From contig NZ_NETH01000009.1 of NCBI RefSeq assembly GCF_003337175.1, positions 1 through 56,965 on the forward strand: a stretch of 56,965 bases of DNA. The letters are read 5' to 3'. Made by a program: the position numbers and the translations under genes. Below, piece by piece: positions 35,531 to 45,678 of this stretch. Positions within the stretch are counted from its first letter, which is position 1. Each line of letters opens with the position of its first letter. Source of the DNA: Streptococcus gallolyticus. Lineage in GTDB: Bacteria > Bacillota > Bacilli > Lactobacillales > Streptococcaceae. The notes below the pieces were generated by a model. That model was not told the origin of the DNA. It ran no database searches and saw only the letters and a program-made list of their open reading frames with translations.

Positions 35531-36343
35531 ATGACAAAGAAAATGATTGCACTTGATTTAGACGGTACATTGTTGCGCAGCGACAACACCATTTCAGATT
35601 ATACCGTTGAAACGATTAAAAAAATTCAAAACAAAGGGCATAAGGTCGTTATTGCAACTGGACGTCCTTATCGTATGGCACTTGAACACTATCGCCGCCT
35701 TGAATTATCAACTCCGATGATTTCTTTCAATGGTTCGCTCACACATTTACCCGAGAAAAAATGGGAATGGGAACATAGCGTTACGATTGACAAGCAATAC
35801 CTGCTTGATGTTCTTGATATGCAGCAAAGCATTGAAGCGGATTTTATTGCCAGCGAGTACCGAAAAAAATTCTATATTAGCGCCCAAGACCACAATCGCG
35901 TAAATCCTCAACTTTTCGGTGTCCCAGAAATTACTGAAAAAATGTCAATGGACATCAAAAAAATCACTGAAAATCCGAACGGCATTCTCATGCAAACACG
36001 TCACCAAGATAAATACGCTCTTGCTGACAAAATGCGTAAACACTTCAATTACGAAATCGAAATTGATTCTTGGGGTGGTCCGCTTAACATTCTCGAATTT
36101 TCACCAAAAGGTATCAACAAAGCTTACGCTTTGAAATATCTCCTAAAAACACTCAATATCTCTCAAGATAACTTGATTGCTTTTGGCGACGAACATAACG
36201 ACACCGAGATGTTATCATTTGCTGGAACAGGCTACGCTATGAAAAATGCAAGTGACATTCTTCTTCCATTTGCCGATAAACAAACTGAATTTTCTAATGA
36301 AGAAGACGGTGTTGCCAAAGAACTTGAAAAAATTTTTCTATAA
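35531..36343 (+). CDS. Cof-type HAD-IIB family phosphatase
   Basis: A 270-residue HAD phosphatase: motif I MIALDLDGTLLRSDNTIS, motif II VIATGRPYRMA, motif III Lys in SPKGINKAYAL, motif IV IAFGDEHNDTEML. The cap is type IIB. Substrate unknown. The gene has no visible Shine-Dalgarno and its -10 box is 7 bp from the start codon, so it may be translated from a leaderless mRNA. It is the second such enzyme in the window; identity to the one at 13393 is limited to the motifs. Confidence 0.9.
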   Translation: MTKKMIALDLDGTLLRSDNTISDYTVETIKKIQNKGHKVVIATGRPYRMALEHYRRLELSTPMISFNGSLTHLPEKKWEWEHSVTIDKQYLLDVLDMQQSIEADFIASEYRKKFYISAQDHNRVNPQLFGVPEITEKMSMDIKKITENPNGILMQTRHQDKYALADKMRKHFNYEIEIDSWGGPLNILEFSPKGINKAYALKYLLKTLNISQDNLIAFGDEHNDTEMLSFAGTGYAMKNASDILLPFADKQTEFSNEEDGVAKELEKIFL

Positions 36344-36349
36344 ATTTAT

Positions 36350-36377
36350 GAAAAAACTTCTTTTTGGAAGTTTTTTC
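36350..36377 (+). terminator. Terminator of the HAD gene
   Basis: GAAAAAACTTC (36350-36360) pairs perfectly with GAAGTTTTTTC (36367-36377), followed by TTTTTTTC. Confidence 0.85.
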
Positions 36378-36531
36378 TTTTTTTCATTCTTTTCAAAACA
36401 TTTTCACGGCATTTTCATTTTTTGATCGGTAGTATCCGAACAAATGCTATTTTTCTGTCAAATTCAGTCGTCTTATCCTGCGCGTTTCTGAAATTTTTTC
36501 ATGATTTATGCTATTTTTTCTCAAAAAACTA

Positions 36532-36560
36532 TTGCTTTTTCATTGAAAACGTTTTACAAT
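36532..36560 (+). promoter_or_regulatory. manLMN promoter with overlapping cre-like site
   Basis: TTGCTT (36532-36537), 17-bp spacer, TACAAT (36555-36560). A CcpA cre-like sequence, TTGAAAACGTTTTACA (36543-36558), fills the spacer and -10, off consensus by one or two bases. CcpA bound here would block RNA polymerase when rapidly used sugars are present. The leader to manL is about 105 nt with AAAGGAGG before the start. Confidence 0.72.
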
Positions 36561-36671
36561 AATAACGTTCTTTAATTTCCTTGAAACGAAAAAGAATAGC
36601 CAAGCGCGCTTGGAAGGAGATTATTCTTCTTTGTTTCAACGAAAAATAGTTAAAAAGGAGGAAGAACAAGA

Positions 36672-37661
36672 ATGGGTATCGGTATTATTATTGCCAGCCA
36701 TGGTAAATTTGCTGAAGGCATTCATCAATCAGGTTCTATGATTTTTGGCGAACAAGAGAAAGTTCAAGTCGTAACTTTCATGCCAAGCGAAGGACCTGAT
36801 GATTTGTATGCACACTTCAACAATGCTATCGCACAATTTGATGCTGATGATGAAATCCTCGTACTAGCTGACCTTTGGAGTGGTTCTCCATTTAACCAAG
36901 CTAGTCGCGTGATGGGTGAAAATCCAGACCGCAAGATGGCTATCATTACAGGTCTCAATTTGCCAATGCTTATCCAAGCCTACACAGAGCGTATGATGGA
37001 CGCTAATGCAGGTGTTGAACAAGTTGTTGCAAATATCATTAAAGAGTCTAAAGACGGTGTTAAAGCACTTCCTGAAGAACTCAACCCAGCTGAAGAAGCT
37101 GCTGCGCCTGCTGCACAAGCTGCACCTCAAGGTGCTATCCCAGAAGGAACTGTCATCGGTGATGGTAAACTTAAAATTAACCTCGCTCGTATCGACACAC
37201 GTCTTCTTCATGGACAAGTTGCAACAAACTGGACACCAGCGTCTAAAGCAGATCGTATCATCGTTGCTTCTGATACTGTCTCTAAAGACGAATTGCGTAA
37301 AGGTTTGATTAAACAAGCTGCGCCAAACGGTGTTAAAGCAAACGTTGTTCCAATCAAGAAATTGATTGAAGCATCTAAAGATCCTCGTTTTGGTAACACA
37401 CATGCACTTATCTTGTTTGAAACACCTCAAGAAGCTCTTGAAGCTATCGAAGGCGGTGTGCCAATTAAAGAACTTAACGTTGGTTCAATGGCTCACTCAA
37501 CAGGTAAAACAATGGTTAACAACGTTTTATCTATGGATAAGGATGATGTTGCCACATTTGAAAAATTACGTGATCTTGGTGTAACATTTGATGTCCGTAA
37601 AGTCCCTAACGATTCTAAGAAAGACTTGTTTGAGCTTATCAAAAAAGCAAACGTTCAATAA
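36672..37661 (+). CDS. manL: Mannose/glucose PTS EIIAB component
   Basis: A 329-residue fused IIA-IIB protein. [21 protein letters not shown] with phosphorylated His10, ending near residue 135. A Glu/Ala/Gln/Pro-rich hinge follows ([18 protein letters not shown]). [22 protein letters not shown] with the active His at about residue 180. It passes phosphate from HPr to sugar taken up by ManMN and also signals in catabolite control. First gene of manL-manM-manN-manO. Confidence 0.96.
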   Translation: MGIGIIIASHGKFAEGIHQSGSMIFGEQEKVQVVTFMPSEGPDDLYAHFNNAIAQFDADDEILVLADLWSGSPFNQASRVMGENPDRKMAIITGLNLPMLIQAYTERMMDANAGVEQVVANIIKESKDGVKALPEELNPAEEAAAPAAQAAPQGAIPEGTVIGDGKLKINLARIDTRLLHGQVATNWTPASKADRIIVASDTVSKDELRKGLIKQAAPNGVKANVVPIKKLIEASKDPRFGNTHALILFETPQEALEAIEGGVPIKELNVGSMAHSTGKTMVNNVLSMDKDDVATFEKLRDLGVTFDVRKVPNDSKKDLFELIKKANVQ

Positions 37662-37753
37662 TATGAGCTGTGTTTAACATAAAAAGTAAGCGTTTCTATA
37701 CATTACCGATTATCATAAACACAAACTCAACATCCTGTTTTTATCCAAATTAA

Positions 37754-37776
37754 GTAAGCCGTGGTTTCTGGCTTAC
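37754..37776 (+). other. Intercistronic hairpin between manL and manM
   Basis: GTAAGCC (37754-37760) pairs with GGCTTAC (37770-37776) around a 9-nt loop, with no T-run after it. The 159-bp gap between IIAB and IIC genes is unusually long for an operon; the hairpin may mark RNA processing or adjust stoichiometry. Confidence 0.55.
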
Positions 37777-37820
37777 CTATTGCACATTGAAAACTTTTAT
37801 AAACGAAAGGAACTAGAATA

Positions 37821-38624
37821 ATGTCAGTTATTTCTATGATTTTAGTCGTTGTAGTTGCCTTCTTCGCTGGTCTTGAAGGTATCCTTGACGAATTCCAATT
37901 CCACCAACCACTAGTTGCCTGCACGCTTATCGGTCTTGTTACTGGTAACCTTGAAGCAGGTATCATCCTTGGCGGTTCGCTACAAATGATTGCACTGGGC
38001 TGGGCTAACATTGGTGCTGCTGTTGCACCTGATGCAGCTCTTGCTTCAGTAGCTGCTGCTATTATCATGGTCAAAGGTGGAGATTTCACACCTAACGGTA
38101 TCGGTGTTGCAACCGCAACAGCTATCCCACTTGCGGTTGCTGGTCTTTTCCTTACAATGCTTGTTCGTACAGCGTCTGTTGCCCTTGTTCATGGTGCTGA
38201 CGCTGCCGCTAAAGAAGGAAACATCGCTGCTGTTGAACGCACTCACTTAGTTGCTCTTTTCCTTCAAGGACTTCGTATTGCTGTTCCTGCTGCTCTTCTT
38301 CTTGCAGTACCAACATCAGTAGTGCAGTCTATCCTTGGCGCTATGCCAAGCTGGCTGTCAGGTGGTATGGCTGTCGGTGGTGGTATGGTTGTTGCTGTAG
38401 GTTACGCTATGGTTATCAACATGATGGCTACAAGTGAAGTATGGCCTTTCTTTGCTATTGGTTTTGCCCTAGCAGCCGTCTCTGATCTTACTCTTATCGC
38501 ATTTGGTACAATTGGTGTTGCCCTTGCTTTCATCTACCTTAACCTTTCAGAAAAAGGTGGAAATGACGGCGGAACTTCTTCAGGCTCTGGAGACCCAATT
38601 GGCGATATCCTAGAAGACTACTAG
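37821..38624 (+). CDS. manM: Mannose PTS EIIC component
   Basis: A 267-residue membrane protein with the IIC signature GGSLQMIALGWANIGAAVAP, preceded by FFAGLEGILDEFQFHQPLVA. With ManN it forms the sugar channel for mannose, glucose and related sugars, and in lactic bacteria the Man-PTS membrane pair is also the receptor for class IIa bacteriocins. Shine-Dalgarno GAAAGGAA. 14 bp before manN. Confidence 0.95.
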   Translation: MSVISMILVVVVAFFAGLEGILDEFQFHQPLVACTLIGLVTGNLEAGIILGGSLQMIALGWANIGAAVAPDAALASVAAAIIMVKGGDFTPNGIGVATATAIPLAVAGLFLTMLVRTASVALVHGADAAAKEGNIAAVERTHLVALFLQGLRIAVPAALLLAVPTSVVQSILGAMPSWLSGGMAVGGGMVVAVGYAMVINMMATSEVWPFFAIGFALAAVSDLTLIAFGTIGVALAFIYLNLSEKGGNDGGTSSGSGDPIGDILEDY

Positions 38625-38638
38625 AAAGGGGCACAAAC

Positions 38639-39550
38639 ATGACTGAAAAACTTCAATTATCAAAATCTGACCGTCAAAAAGTTTGGTGGCGTTCAACTTT
38701 CCTTCAAGGTTCTTGGAACTACGAACGTATGCAAAACTTAGGTTGGGCATATGCTTTAATCCCTGCCATCAAAAAACTTTATACATCTAAAGAAGAACGA
38801 GCTGCCGCTCTTGAACGTCACTTAGAATTCTTCAATACTCACCCATACGTTGCTGCTCCGATCATCGGTGTAACTCTTGCTCTTGAAGAAGAACGCGCAA
38901 ATGGTGCTGAAATTGATGACACAGCTATCCAAGGGGTTAAAATCGGTATGATGGGACCTCTTGCTGGTGTCGGTGACCCAGTCTTCTGGTTTACTGTTCG
39001 TCCTATCCTTGGTGCCCTTGGTGCTTCACTTGCTATGGCAGGTAACATTGTTGGTCCACTCCTATTCTTCTTTGGATGGAACATCATTCGTATGGCATTC
39101 TTGTGGTACACTCAAGAGCTTGGTTACAAAGCCGGTTCTGAAATCACTAAAGACCTTTCAGGTGGTATTATCCAAAAAATCACTAAAGGTGCTTCAATCC
39201 TTGGTATGTTCATCCTTGCAGTCCTAGTTGAACGTTGGGTATCCATTACCTTTACGGTAAAACTTCCTTCTACTCAACTATCAGAAGGTGCTTACATCGA
39301 ATTCCCTAAAGGAAACGTAACAGGTACTGAACTTCAAGGTATTCTTGGTGATGTCGCTAACGGACTTAGCCTGACTTCTACACAAACTAATACCCTTCAA
39401 AGTCAATTAGACTCATTGATTCCTGGTTTGATGGGACTTCTTCTCACATTCTTCTGTATGTGGTTGCTTAAGAAAAAAGTTTCACCAATCACAATCATCA
39501 TTGGATTGTTCATCGTTGGTATCATCGCTCGCTTCTTCGGAATCATGTAA
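38639..39550 (+). CDS. manN: Mannose PTS EIID component
   Basis: A 303-residue IID protein: WWRSTFLQGSWNYERMQNLG at the N-terminus, GVKIGMMGPLAGVGDPVFWF in the centre, and a C-terminal membrane helix (PITIIIGLFIVGIIARFFGI). IID partners IIC in transport. AGAAAGGGG precedes the ATG. Full length. A terminator follows, ending most transcripts before manO. Confidence 0.95.
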   Translation: MTEKLQLSKSDRQKVWWRSTFLQGSWNYERMQNLGWAYALIPAIKKLYTSKEERAAALERHLEFFNTHPYVAAPIIGVTLALEEERANGAEIDDTAIQGVKIGMMGPLAGVGDPVFWFTVRPILGALGASLAMAGNIVGPLLFFFGWNIIRMAFLWYTQELGYKAGSEITKDLSGGIIQKITKGASILGMFILAVLVERWVSITFTVKLPSTQLSEGAYIEFPKGNVTGTELQGILGDVANGLSLTSTQTNTLQSQLDSLIPGLMGLLLTFFCMWLLKKKVSPITIIIGLFIVGIIARFFGIM

Positions 39551-39560
39551 TAAAAGAAAG

Positions 39561-39584
39561 GAAGGATTTCGGTCCTTCTTTTTA
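39561..39584 (+). terminator. Terminator after manN
   Basis: GAAGGA (39561-39566) pairs with TCCTTC (39573-39578), followed by TTTTTATTA. Confidence 0.75.
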
Positions 39585-39624
39585 TTATGTTATAATAGAC
39601 TAAAAGCTTATCAGAGGAGATGAC

Positions 39625-39996
39625 ATGGCACAATCAATTAATTCTACGGTAGAATTAACGACTACTGGTGTTTCTTACCTCGGTCTGGGGGGAAAAGTTG
39701 GTAAATTTCTTTTAGGAAATAAAGGCTTAGAATTTTACAGCGATGCTAATGTTGAAGATTACATTCAAATTCCTTGGGAAAATATTGAAAAAATCGGAGC
39801 AAATGTTTCTCGCCATAAAGTCAGCCGTCACTTTGAAGTCTTTACTGACAAAGGTAAATTTCTTTTTGCCTCAAAAGATTCAGGGAAGATTCTAAAAGTA
39901 GCTCGCCAACATATCGGAAACGACAAAGTTGTCCGTATGCTAACCTTGGTTCAAACCATTATTAAAAGACTATCAAGATTTGTCAAAAGGAAATAA
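39625..39996 (+). CDS. manO: DUF956 family protein (ManO)
   Basis: A 123-residue DUF956 protein: GVSYLGLGGKVGKFLLGNKG then IQIPWENIEKIGANVS, ending in a basic KRLSRFVKRK. DUF956 genes sit almost always next to manLMN and are thought to influence that PTS; the mechanism is not established. It has its own -10 (GTTATAATAG near 39588-39597) between the manN terminator and its AGAGGAG ribosome site. The serS promoter lies within its last codons. Confidence 0.9.
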   Translation: MAQSINSTVELTTTGVSYLGLGGKVGKFLLGNKGLEFYSDANVEDYIQIPWENIEKIGANVSRHKVSRHFEVFTDKGKFLFASKDSGKILKVARQHIGNDKVVRMLTLVQTIIKRLSRFVKRK

Positions 39997-40008
39997 ATCT
40001 AGTATAAT
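39980..40008 (+). promoter_or_regulatory. serS promoter
   Basis: TTGTCA (39980-39985), 17-bp spacer, TATAAT (40003-40008). The -35 is inside manO. Confidence 0.8.
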
Positions 40009-40014
40009 AAAATA

Positions 40015-40200
40015 TACGGATAAGTAAGAGTGGAGCTCTTTCAGAAAGTCTGCGGTTGCTGTGAGCAGATAGAGTGATAATTCTGAAATTCTACCGTTAT
40101 ATCATCTAAAAATAGAAAATTAAGTGCACAGGATGTGAAGCTGGATGGAACCGCGCGATGGCGCTCCAGCAAGTTGACATGCTGTGCTTTTGTTCATCTG
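40015..40200 (+). promoter_or_regulatory. T-box leader controlling serS
   Basis: The leader has a long stem I region and the diagnostic T-box TGGAACCGCG (40146-40155) in the antiterminator. A terminator follows: GCACAG-ATGT (40126-40136) with ACAT-CTGTGC (40177-40187) and TTTTG. The candidate specifier codon is TCT (40090-40092, in AATTCTACC), a serine codon. Uncharged tRNA-Ser pairing here would favour read-through. The specifier assignment is less certain than the T-box itself. Confidence 0.88.
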
Positions 40201-40246
40201 AGCTTTATTTAGCCATATGAACGCTGAAGACTACTGGAGGAAAACT

Positions 40247-41524
40247 ATGTTAGACATCAAACGTATTCGTAACGATTTTGACGAAGTCGCTAAAAAATTA
40301 GCAACACGTGGCGTTGCTGCTGAAAAATTGGCGGAATTAAAAGAACTTGACGACAAACGCCGTGAATTGCTTGTCAAATCCGAATCAGCTAAGGCTGAAC
40401 GCAACACAGCATCTGCCGCTATCGCTCAAGCAAAACGCAGCAAAGAAGATGCTTCTGAACAAATTGCAGCAATGCAAAAATTGTCAGCAGATATCAAAGC
40501 TACTGACGCTGAATTAGCTGAAATCGATAACAAATTAGCCGAATTCACAACGACACTTCCAAATATCCCAGCCGCTGATGTTCCTGTCGGTGCTGACGAA
40601 GATGAAAATGTAGAAGTTCGCCGTTGGGGAACACCTCGTGACTTTGCCTTTAACATCAAAGCTCACTGGGATCTTGGTGAAGACCTTGGTATTCTTGACT
40701 GGGAACGTGGTGCCAAAGTTACTGGATCTCGCTTCCTTTTCTACAAAGGACTTGGTGCTCGCCTAGAACGTGCTATCTACAACTTTATGTTGGATGAACA
40801 CGCTAAAGAAGGTTACACAGAAGTTATCCCACCTTACATGGTCAACCATGACTCAATGTTCGGTACTGGTCAATATCCTAAATTCAAAGAGGACACATTT
40901 GAATTAGCTGACTCTGACTACGTTCTTATCCCAACTGCGGAAGTGCCACTGACAAATTACTACCGTGGTGAAATCCTTGACGGTAAAGAACTTCCCGTTT
41001 ACTTCACAGCAATGAGCCCATCATTTCGTTCAGAAGCTGGTTCAGCTGGTCGTGACACACGTGGTTTGATTCGTCTTCACCAATTCCACAAAGTTGAAAT
41101 GGTGAAATTCTCTAAACCAGAAACATCATACGACGAATTGGAAAAAATGGTGGCTAACGCTGAAAACATTCTTCAAAAACTTGGTTTGCCATACCGTGTT
41201 ATCACACTTTGTACTGGCGATATGGGATTCTCAGCTGCTAAAACTTATGATTTAGAAGTTTGGATTCCAGCACAAAATACTTACCGGGAAATCTCAAGCT
41301 GTTCAAATACAGAAGATTTCCAAGCTCGTCGTGCCCAAATCCGTTACCGTGACGAAGCAGACGGTAAAGTTAAACTTCTTCACACACTTAACGGTTCAGG
41401 TCTTGCCGTTGGACGTACAGTCGCTGCAATCCTTGAAAACTACCAAAACGAAGACGGTTCTGTAACAATTCCAGAAGCTCTTCGTCCATACATGGGTGGA
41501 GCTGAAGTCATCTCACCTAAATAA
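40247..41524 (+). CDS. serS: Seryl-tRNA synthetase
   Basis: A 425-residue class II synthetase. The N-terminal helical coiled-coil arm (~residues 30-100) grips the long variable arm of tRNA-Ser. Motif 2 includes [20 protein letters not shown] and motif 3 is [21 protein letters not shown] take the ATG at 40247 ([10 protein letters not shown]) with TGGAGGAAAACT before it; an ATG ten codons upstream spans that site. Controlled by the T-box leader. The window also carries a tRNA-Ser(GGA). Confidence 0.96.
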   Translation: MLDIKRIRNDFDEVAKKLATRGVAAEKLAELKELDDKRRELLVKSESAKAERNTASAAIAQAKRSKEDASEQIAAMQKLSADIKATDAELAEIDNKLAEFTTTLPNIPAADVPVGADEDENVEVRRWGTPRDFAFNIKAHWDLGEDLGILDWERGAKVTGSRFLFYKGLGARLERAIYNFMLDEHAKEGYTEVIPPYMVNHDSMFGTGQYPKFKEDTFELADSDYVLIPTAEVPLTNYYRGEILDGKELPVYFTAMSPSFRSEAGSAGRDTRGLIRLHQFHKVEMVKFSKPETSYDELEKMVANAENILQKLGLPYRVITLCTGDMGFSAAKTYDLEVWIPAQNTYREISSCSNTEDFQARRAQIRYRDEADGKVKLLHTLNGSGLAVGRTVAAILENYQNEDGSVTIPEALRPYMGGAEVISPK

Positions 41525-41532
41525 TAAAATAT

Positions 41533-41564
41533 CCTGCTAGCCAACTGACTAGCAGGTGTTTTTT
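41533..41564 (+). terminator. Terminator of serS
   Basis: CCTGCTAG (41533-41540) pairs perfectly with CTAGCAGG (41549-41556), followed by TGTTTTTT. Confidence 0.88.
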
Positions 41565-41587
41565 ACTAAAGAAACCAGAATACAATA

Positions 41588-41658
41588 AAAATCCCCTTGA
41601 ACCATCCTCAAACCAAGAAATTTTTCAGGATTTGAGGCTAGCACAAGCGGGATTTTTT
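41588..41658 (-). terminator. Terminator of the fab-acc cluster
   Basis: On the minus strand AATCCC-CTTG (41653-41644) pairs with CAAG-GGGATT (41599-41590), with an inner CCTCAAA/TTTGAGG pair, followed by TTTTATT. This long two-tier hairpin lies right after accA. Confidence 0.75.
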
Positions 41659-42430
41659 AATATTTTCTAAAACGTTGATAACGACTTTCAAGGAGTTGTT
41701 CCAATGGTAGTTGACTAAGCTCATCTAATTCAGTGATTAGATTTGTTTTCATCATGTCAACAATTTCACTTGAAAAATAGCCATGTTCGGGAATAACTCT
41801 ATCAACTACTCCCATATTATAAAGCTCACCAGCCGTGATTTTCATCAATTCAGCGGCTTCTGTCGCACGAGAGCCATCTTTCCAAAGAATAGAGGCAAAG
41901 CCTTCTGGACTCAAAATCGCATACATGCTGTGTTCGAGCATCCAAACCTTATCAGCCACAGCGAGTGCAAGAGCACCACCAGAGCCCCCTTCACCAATGA
42001 TAATAGCGATAATTGGAACTTTAAGGTCGCTCATTTCAAGTAGATTGCGTGCAATGGCTTCCCCTTGCCCACGTTCTTCAGCACCAACACCAGGATAGGC
42101 TCCTGCTGTATTGATAAAGGTAACGACAGGACGACCGAATTTTTCAGCTTGTTTCATCAAACGTAATGCTTTACGGTAACCTTCTGGATTTGGTTGACCA
42201 AAATTGCGTTTGAGATTTTCTTGTAAATTTTTTCCTTTTTGAATACCAATAACTGTCACAGGACGACCATCTAGGCGTGCGATACCCCCAACAACGGCAC
42301 CATCATCAGCAAAATGACGATCGCCATGAAGTTCCATGAAATCATCAAAAATGAGTTCAGCGTATTCCAAGGTTGTCAAACGTCCTTGGTCACGTGCTTC
42401 TTTCAATATTCTTGATACATCGCTACTCAT
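41657..42430 (-). CDS. accA: Acetyl-CoA carboxylase carboxyltransferase, alpha subunit
   Basis: A 257-residue Acc[21 protein letters not shown], then [20 protein letters not shown] and [20 protein letters not shown] (the oxyanion-forming Gly-rich segments), ending [10 protein letters not shown]. With AccD it moves the carboxyl group from biotin to acetyl-CoA, giving malonyl-CoA. Last gene of the cluster; its ATG overlaps the accD stop (ATGA). Confidence 0.97.
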   Translation of the reverse strand: MSSDVSRILKEARDQGRLTTLEYAELIFDDFMELHGDRHFADDGAVVGGIARLDGRPVTVIGIQKGKNLQENLKRNFGQPNPEGYRKALRLMKQAEKFGRPVVTFINTAGAYPGVGAEERGQGEAIARNLLEMSDLKVPIIAIIIGEGGSGGALALAVADKVWMLEHSMYAILSPEGFASILWKDGSRATEAAELMKITAGELYNMGVVDRVIPEHGYFSSEIVDMMKTNLITELDELSQLPLEQLLESRYQRFRKY

Positions 42431-43293
42431 TTAGCACCTCCATGAAACGCAACTAATTTGGCAATAACATCTGGCATTTCCGTGCGTTTAACAATCGCAT
42501 CAACAAAGCCATGTTCCAAAAGGAATTCTGCCTTTTGAAAATCCTCAGGCAAGTTTTCTCGAACAGTCGTTTCAATAACACGTCGTCCAGCAAAGCCGAC
42601 TAAAGCTTGTGGTTCGGCAATAATAAGATCACCTTCCATAGCAAAACTTGCTGTCACACCACCCGTTGTAGGGTCGGTCAAAATCGTTAAATAAAATAGA
42701 CCAGCTTCAGAATGACGCTTAACAGCAGCTGAAATTTTTGCCATTTGCATCAAGCTCATAATACCTTCTTGCATACGAGCGCCACCTGATGCTGTGAAAA
42801 TGACAACAGGTAGTTTTTCTCCAATTGCTAATTCGAATAAGCGTGTTATTTTTTCACCAACAACTGTCCCCATCGATGCCATGATAAAGTTTGAATCCAT
42901 AATGGCAAGCGCCACTTTTTGACCCTTTATCAAAGCCTTACCAGTCAAAACAGCTTCATCAAGTCCAGTTTTTTCACGTATTTTAGCTAATTTTTCTTGG
43001 TAACCTGGGAATTTAAGAGGGTCTTGCGTTTTAAGCCCAGTAAAGAGTTCCTCAAAACTTCCTTCATCTACGGTAATAGCTAAGCGCTCTTTGGCAGAAA
43101 TTCGAAAATTATAAGAACAAGCTGGACAAATTTTTGCCACTCCTAAATCCTTTTGATAAATCATATGCTTACAAGCTGGACACTTTGCAAACAATTCATC
43201 AGGTACCTCTGGTACTTCACGAGGCGCTGATTGGTTTAGGGAGTTATTGGGAGTAATTCGAATGTATTTATCTTTTTTACTAAATAAAGCCAT
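42427..43293 (-). CDS. accD: Acetyl-CoA carboxylase carboxyltransferase, beta subunit
   Basis: A 288-residue AccD. The N-terminal zinc ribbon has two CxxC pairs, CPACKH and CPACSY (residues ~38-60). The catalytic crotonase-like part has [20 protein letters not shown] and [20 protein letters not shown]. It forms the heterotetramer with AccA. It lies 8 bp after accC and overlaps accA by 4 bp. Confidence 0.97.
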   Translation of the reverse strand: MALFSKKDKYIRITPNNSLNQSAPREVPEVPDELFAKCPACKHMIYQKDLGVAKICPACSYNFRISAKERLAITVDEGSFEELFTGLKTQDPLKFPGYQEKLAKIREKTGLDEAVLTGKALIKGQKVALAIMDSNFIMASMGTVVGEKITRLFELAIGEKLPVVIFTASGGARMQEGIMSLMQMAKISAAVKRHSEAGLFYLTILTDPTTGGVTASFAMEGDLIIAEPQALVGFAGRRVIETTVRENLPEDFQKAEFLLEHGFVDAIVKRTEMPDVIAKLVAFHGGAK

Positions 43294-43301
43294 GAAATCT
43301 C

Positions 43302-44672
43302 CTAAACATTTTCGTTATTATAATTTGGCAAGAAAGTCTCCATCAAGAATGACGTATCGTAGTCTCCAGCGATGACATGCTCATCTGAAATTAAATCCAT
43401 TTGGAATTCTGCATTTGTGGTAACACCTTCAATTTCTAACTCATAAAGGGCACGCTGCATTTTCATCAGAGCATCAAATCGATTGTCACCATGAACAATA
43501 ATTTTAGCAATCATACTGTCATAATAAGGTGGAATACTATAACCATTGTAAACAGCTGAATCGACACGTAATCCAACACCACCACTTGGCAAATACAAAT
43601 CTGTAATTTTACCAGGGCTCGGTGCAAAATTGAATTTCGGATTTTCAGCATTAATACGACATTCAATCGCATGACCTGTTATTGTAATATCATCTTGTGT
43701 CACAGATAATGGTTGGCCTGCTGCAATACGAATTTGTTCCTTAACAATATCAACACCAGTAACAAACTCAGTGACGGGGTGTTCTACCTGAACACGTGTG
43801 TTCATCTCCATAAAGTAAAATTCTGAGGTTTTCTCGTCAAGCAAGAATTCAATCGTACCTGCATTTTCATAGTGAACTGCTTTTGCGGCACGAATAGCGG
43901 CATCGCCAATTTGAGCACGCAAGGTTTTACCAATGGCAACTGATGGACTTTCTTCTAAAACTTTTTGGTTATTACGCTGAAGAGAGCAGTCACGTTCACC
44001 AAGATGTATGACATTGTCATGAGAATCACCTAAAATTTGAACTTCGATGTGTCGAGCTGGATAGATGACTTTTTCGATGTACATAGCACCGTTACCGAAA
44101 GCCGCCAAAGCTTCTTGTGAAGCTGATTCAAAGGCAGGTACAAGTTCTTCTGCAGATTCGACTTTTCGAATTCCTTTACCACCGCCACCAGCAGAAGCTT
44201 TTAGCATAACAGGATAACCAAGCCTATCAGCCACTTCAAGTGCTTCCTCTGCAGTAAATACCTCACCGTCAGAACCAGGAATAACAGGTACGTTTGCAGC
44301 AATCATTTCAGCACGAGCATTGATTTTATCACCCATTTTATCCATGATTTCAGCACTAGGACCGATAAATTTGATGTGCATTTCTTCACACATGGTAGCA
44401 AATTTTGAATTTTCACTTAAAAAACCAAAACCTGGGTGAATGGCTTGCGCTCCTGTCACAATAGCAGCTGACAAGACAGCATTCATATTAAGATAAGAAT
44501 CGGTTGAACGAGCTGGACCGATACAGATTGCTTCATCAGCCAAAATGGTATGCAAAGAATTTTTATCCGCTTCAGAATAGACAGCTACCGTATTGATTCC
44601 CAATTCACGCGCTGCACGAATAATACGCACCGCAATCTCACCACGATTGGCAATTAATAATTTTTTAAACAT
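43302..44672 (-). CDS. accC: Biotin carboxylase
   Basis: A 456-residue ATP-grasp enzyme that carboxylates the biotin on AccB. It has [20 protein letters not shown], the Gly-rich lid [20 protein letters not shown], the metal-binding [20 protein letters not shown], and [16 protein letters not shown]. Full length. 95 bp separate it from fabZ, longer than the other gaps, but I see no clear promoter there. Confidence 0.97.
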   Translation of the reverse strand: MFKKLLIANRGEIAVRIIRAARELGINTVAVYSEADKNSLHTILADEAICIGPARSTDSYLNMNAVLSAAIVTGAQAIHPGFGFLSENSKFATMCEEMHIKFIGPSAEIMDKMGDKINARAEMIAANVPVIPGSDGEVFTAEEALEVADRLGYPVMLKASAGGGGKGIRKVESAEELVPAFESASQEALAAFGNGAMYIEKVIYPARHIEVQILGDSHDNVIHLGERDCSLQRNNQKVLEESPSVAIGKTLRAQIGDAAIRAAKAVHYENAGTIEFLLDEKTSEFYFMEMNTRVQVEHPVTEFVTGVDIVKEQIRIAAGQPLSVTQDDITITGHAIECRINAENPKFNFAPSPGKITDLYLPSGGVGLRVDSAVYNGYSIPPYYDSMIAKIIVHGDNRFDALMKMQRALYELEIEGVTTNAEFQMDLISDEHVIAGDYDTSFLMETFLPNYNNENV

Positions 44673-44767
44673 AGGTCTGCTTTTATCCTCCTATCAGGTA
44701 TTGCATCTTTGCAACCCTTGTCAAAATTCTTTATGTTGTCACAGTTGACGTTAAACGACTATTCTTC

Positions 44768-45190
44768 TTAACTGCCAATAGCAAATGTCAATGTGCCAGA
44801 AGCTGCTAATTTCCCGTCAACTTCTGCTTTTGCTTCAACTACAGCAATTGTACCACGACGTTTGACAAATTTTGCTGTCATCACCAATTGGTCACCTGGA
44901 ACAACTTGTTTCTTGAAGCGAACTTTATCCATTCCAGCGTAGAAAACTAGTTTCCCTTTATTTTCTTCTTTTGAAAGTTCCAAAACACCAGCAGTTTGCG
45001 CAAGAGCCTCCATAATAAGAACGCCTGGCATTACTGGATATTCTGGAAAATGACCATTGAAAAACGGCTCATTGATTGTCACATTTTTAATAGCAACAAT
45101 GTCATCGTCACTCACTTCAAGCACACGGTCAACCAAAAGCATCGGGTAACGGTGTGGCAAAGCTTCACGAATTTGTTTAATATCAATCAT
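44768..45190 (-). CDS. fabZ: 3-hydroxyacyl-ACP dehydratase FabZ
   Basis: A 140-residue hot-dog-fold dehydratase: [20 protein letters not shown], then [20 protein letters not shown], which holds the catalytic His and Glu. In streptococci FabZ supplies trans-2-enoyl-ACP to both FabK and the isomerase FabM, so it stands at the saturated/unsaturated branch point. It overlaps accB by 4 bp. Confidence 0.97.
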   Translation of the reverse strand: MIDIKQIREALPHRYPMLLVDRVLEVSDDDIVAIKNVTINEPFFNGHFPEYPVMPGVLIMEALAQTAGVLELSKEENKGKLVFYAGMDKVRFKKQVVPGDQLVMTAKFVKRRGTIAVVEAKAEVDGKLAASGTLTFAIGS

Positions 45191-45678
45191 TTAATACGTA
45201 CCAATCCTTGTCCAAATTCAACAACATCTTCGTTATTTACCATAATTTCTGTGACAATACCATCGTTTGGAGCTGGAATTTCATTCATCACTTTCATTGC
45301 CTCAATAATCAACAATGTTTGACCTTTTTTAACAGAATCTCCAACTGAAACAAAGGCTGGTTTATCAGGAGCTGGAGCAAGATAAGCCACACCAACAAGC
45401 GGACTTGTTACTTCATCACCTTCCGCAAAAATAGCAGTATCAACAACTGTTTCTTCAGAATCACTTGCTGCTTGCGCAGGGGCTACAGGAGCAGTTGTTG
45501 CTGCTACTTCAACTGGTGCCATAGCAGGAGCTTGACTAGCCTGTTGTGATACTACTGGTGAAGTGTATTCATTTTTGCTAAATGTCAATTCAGCTTCACC
45601 TGTTTTAAATGAAAATTCACGTAAACTTGATTGGTCAAATTGTGCCATCAAATCTTTTACTTCTGAAATATTCACCAT
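45187..45678 (-). CDS. accB: Biotin carboxyl carrier protein
   Basis: A 163-residue BCCP. The N-terminal part ([20 protein letters not shown]) leads into an Ala/Pro/Val-rich flexible linker (~55-90) and a biotinyl domain with the modified Lys in [17 protein letters not shown] use the ATG at 45678, whose A overlaps the fabF stop (TAATG); a GTG one codon later, better spaced from GGAGG, is an alternative. A TTG four codons upstream is unlikely. Confidence 0.95.
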   Translation of the reverse strand: MVNISEVKDLMAQFDQSSLREFSFKTGEAELTFSKNEYTSPVVSQQASQAPAMAPVEVAATTAPVAPAQAASDSEETVVDTAIFAEGDEVTSPLVGVAYLAPAPDKPAFVSVGDSVKKGQTLLIIEAMKVMNEIPAPNDGIVTEIMVNNEDVVEFGQGLVRIK

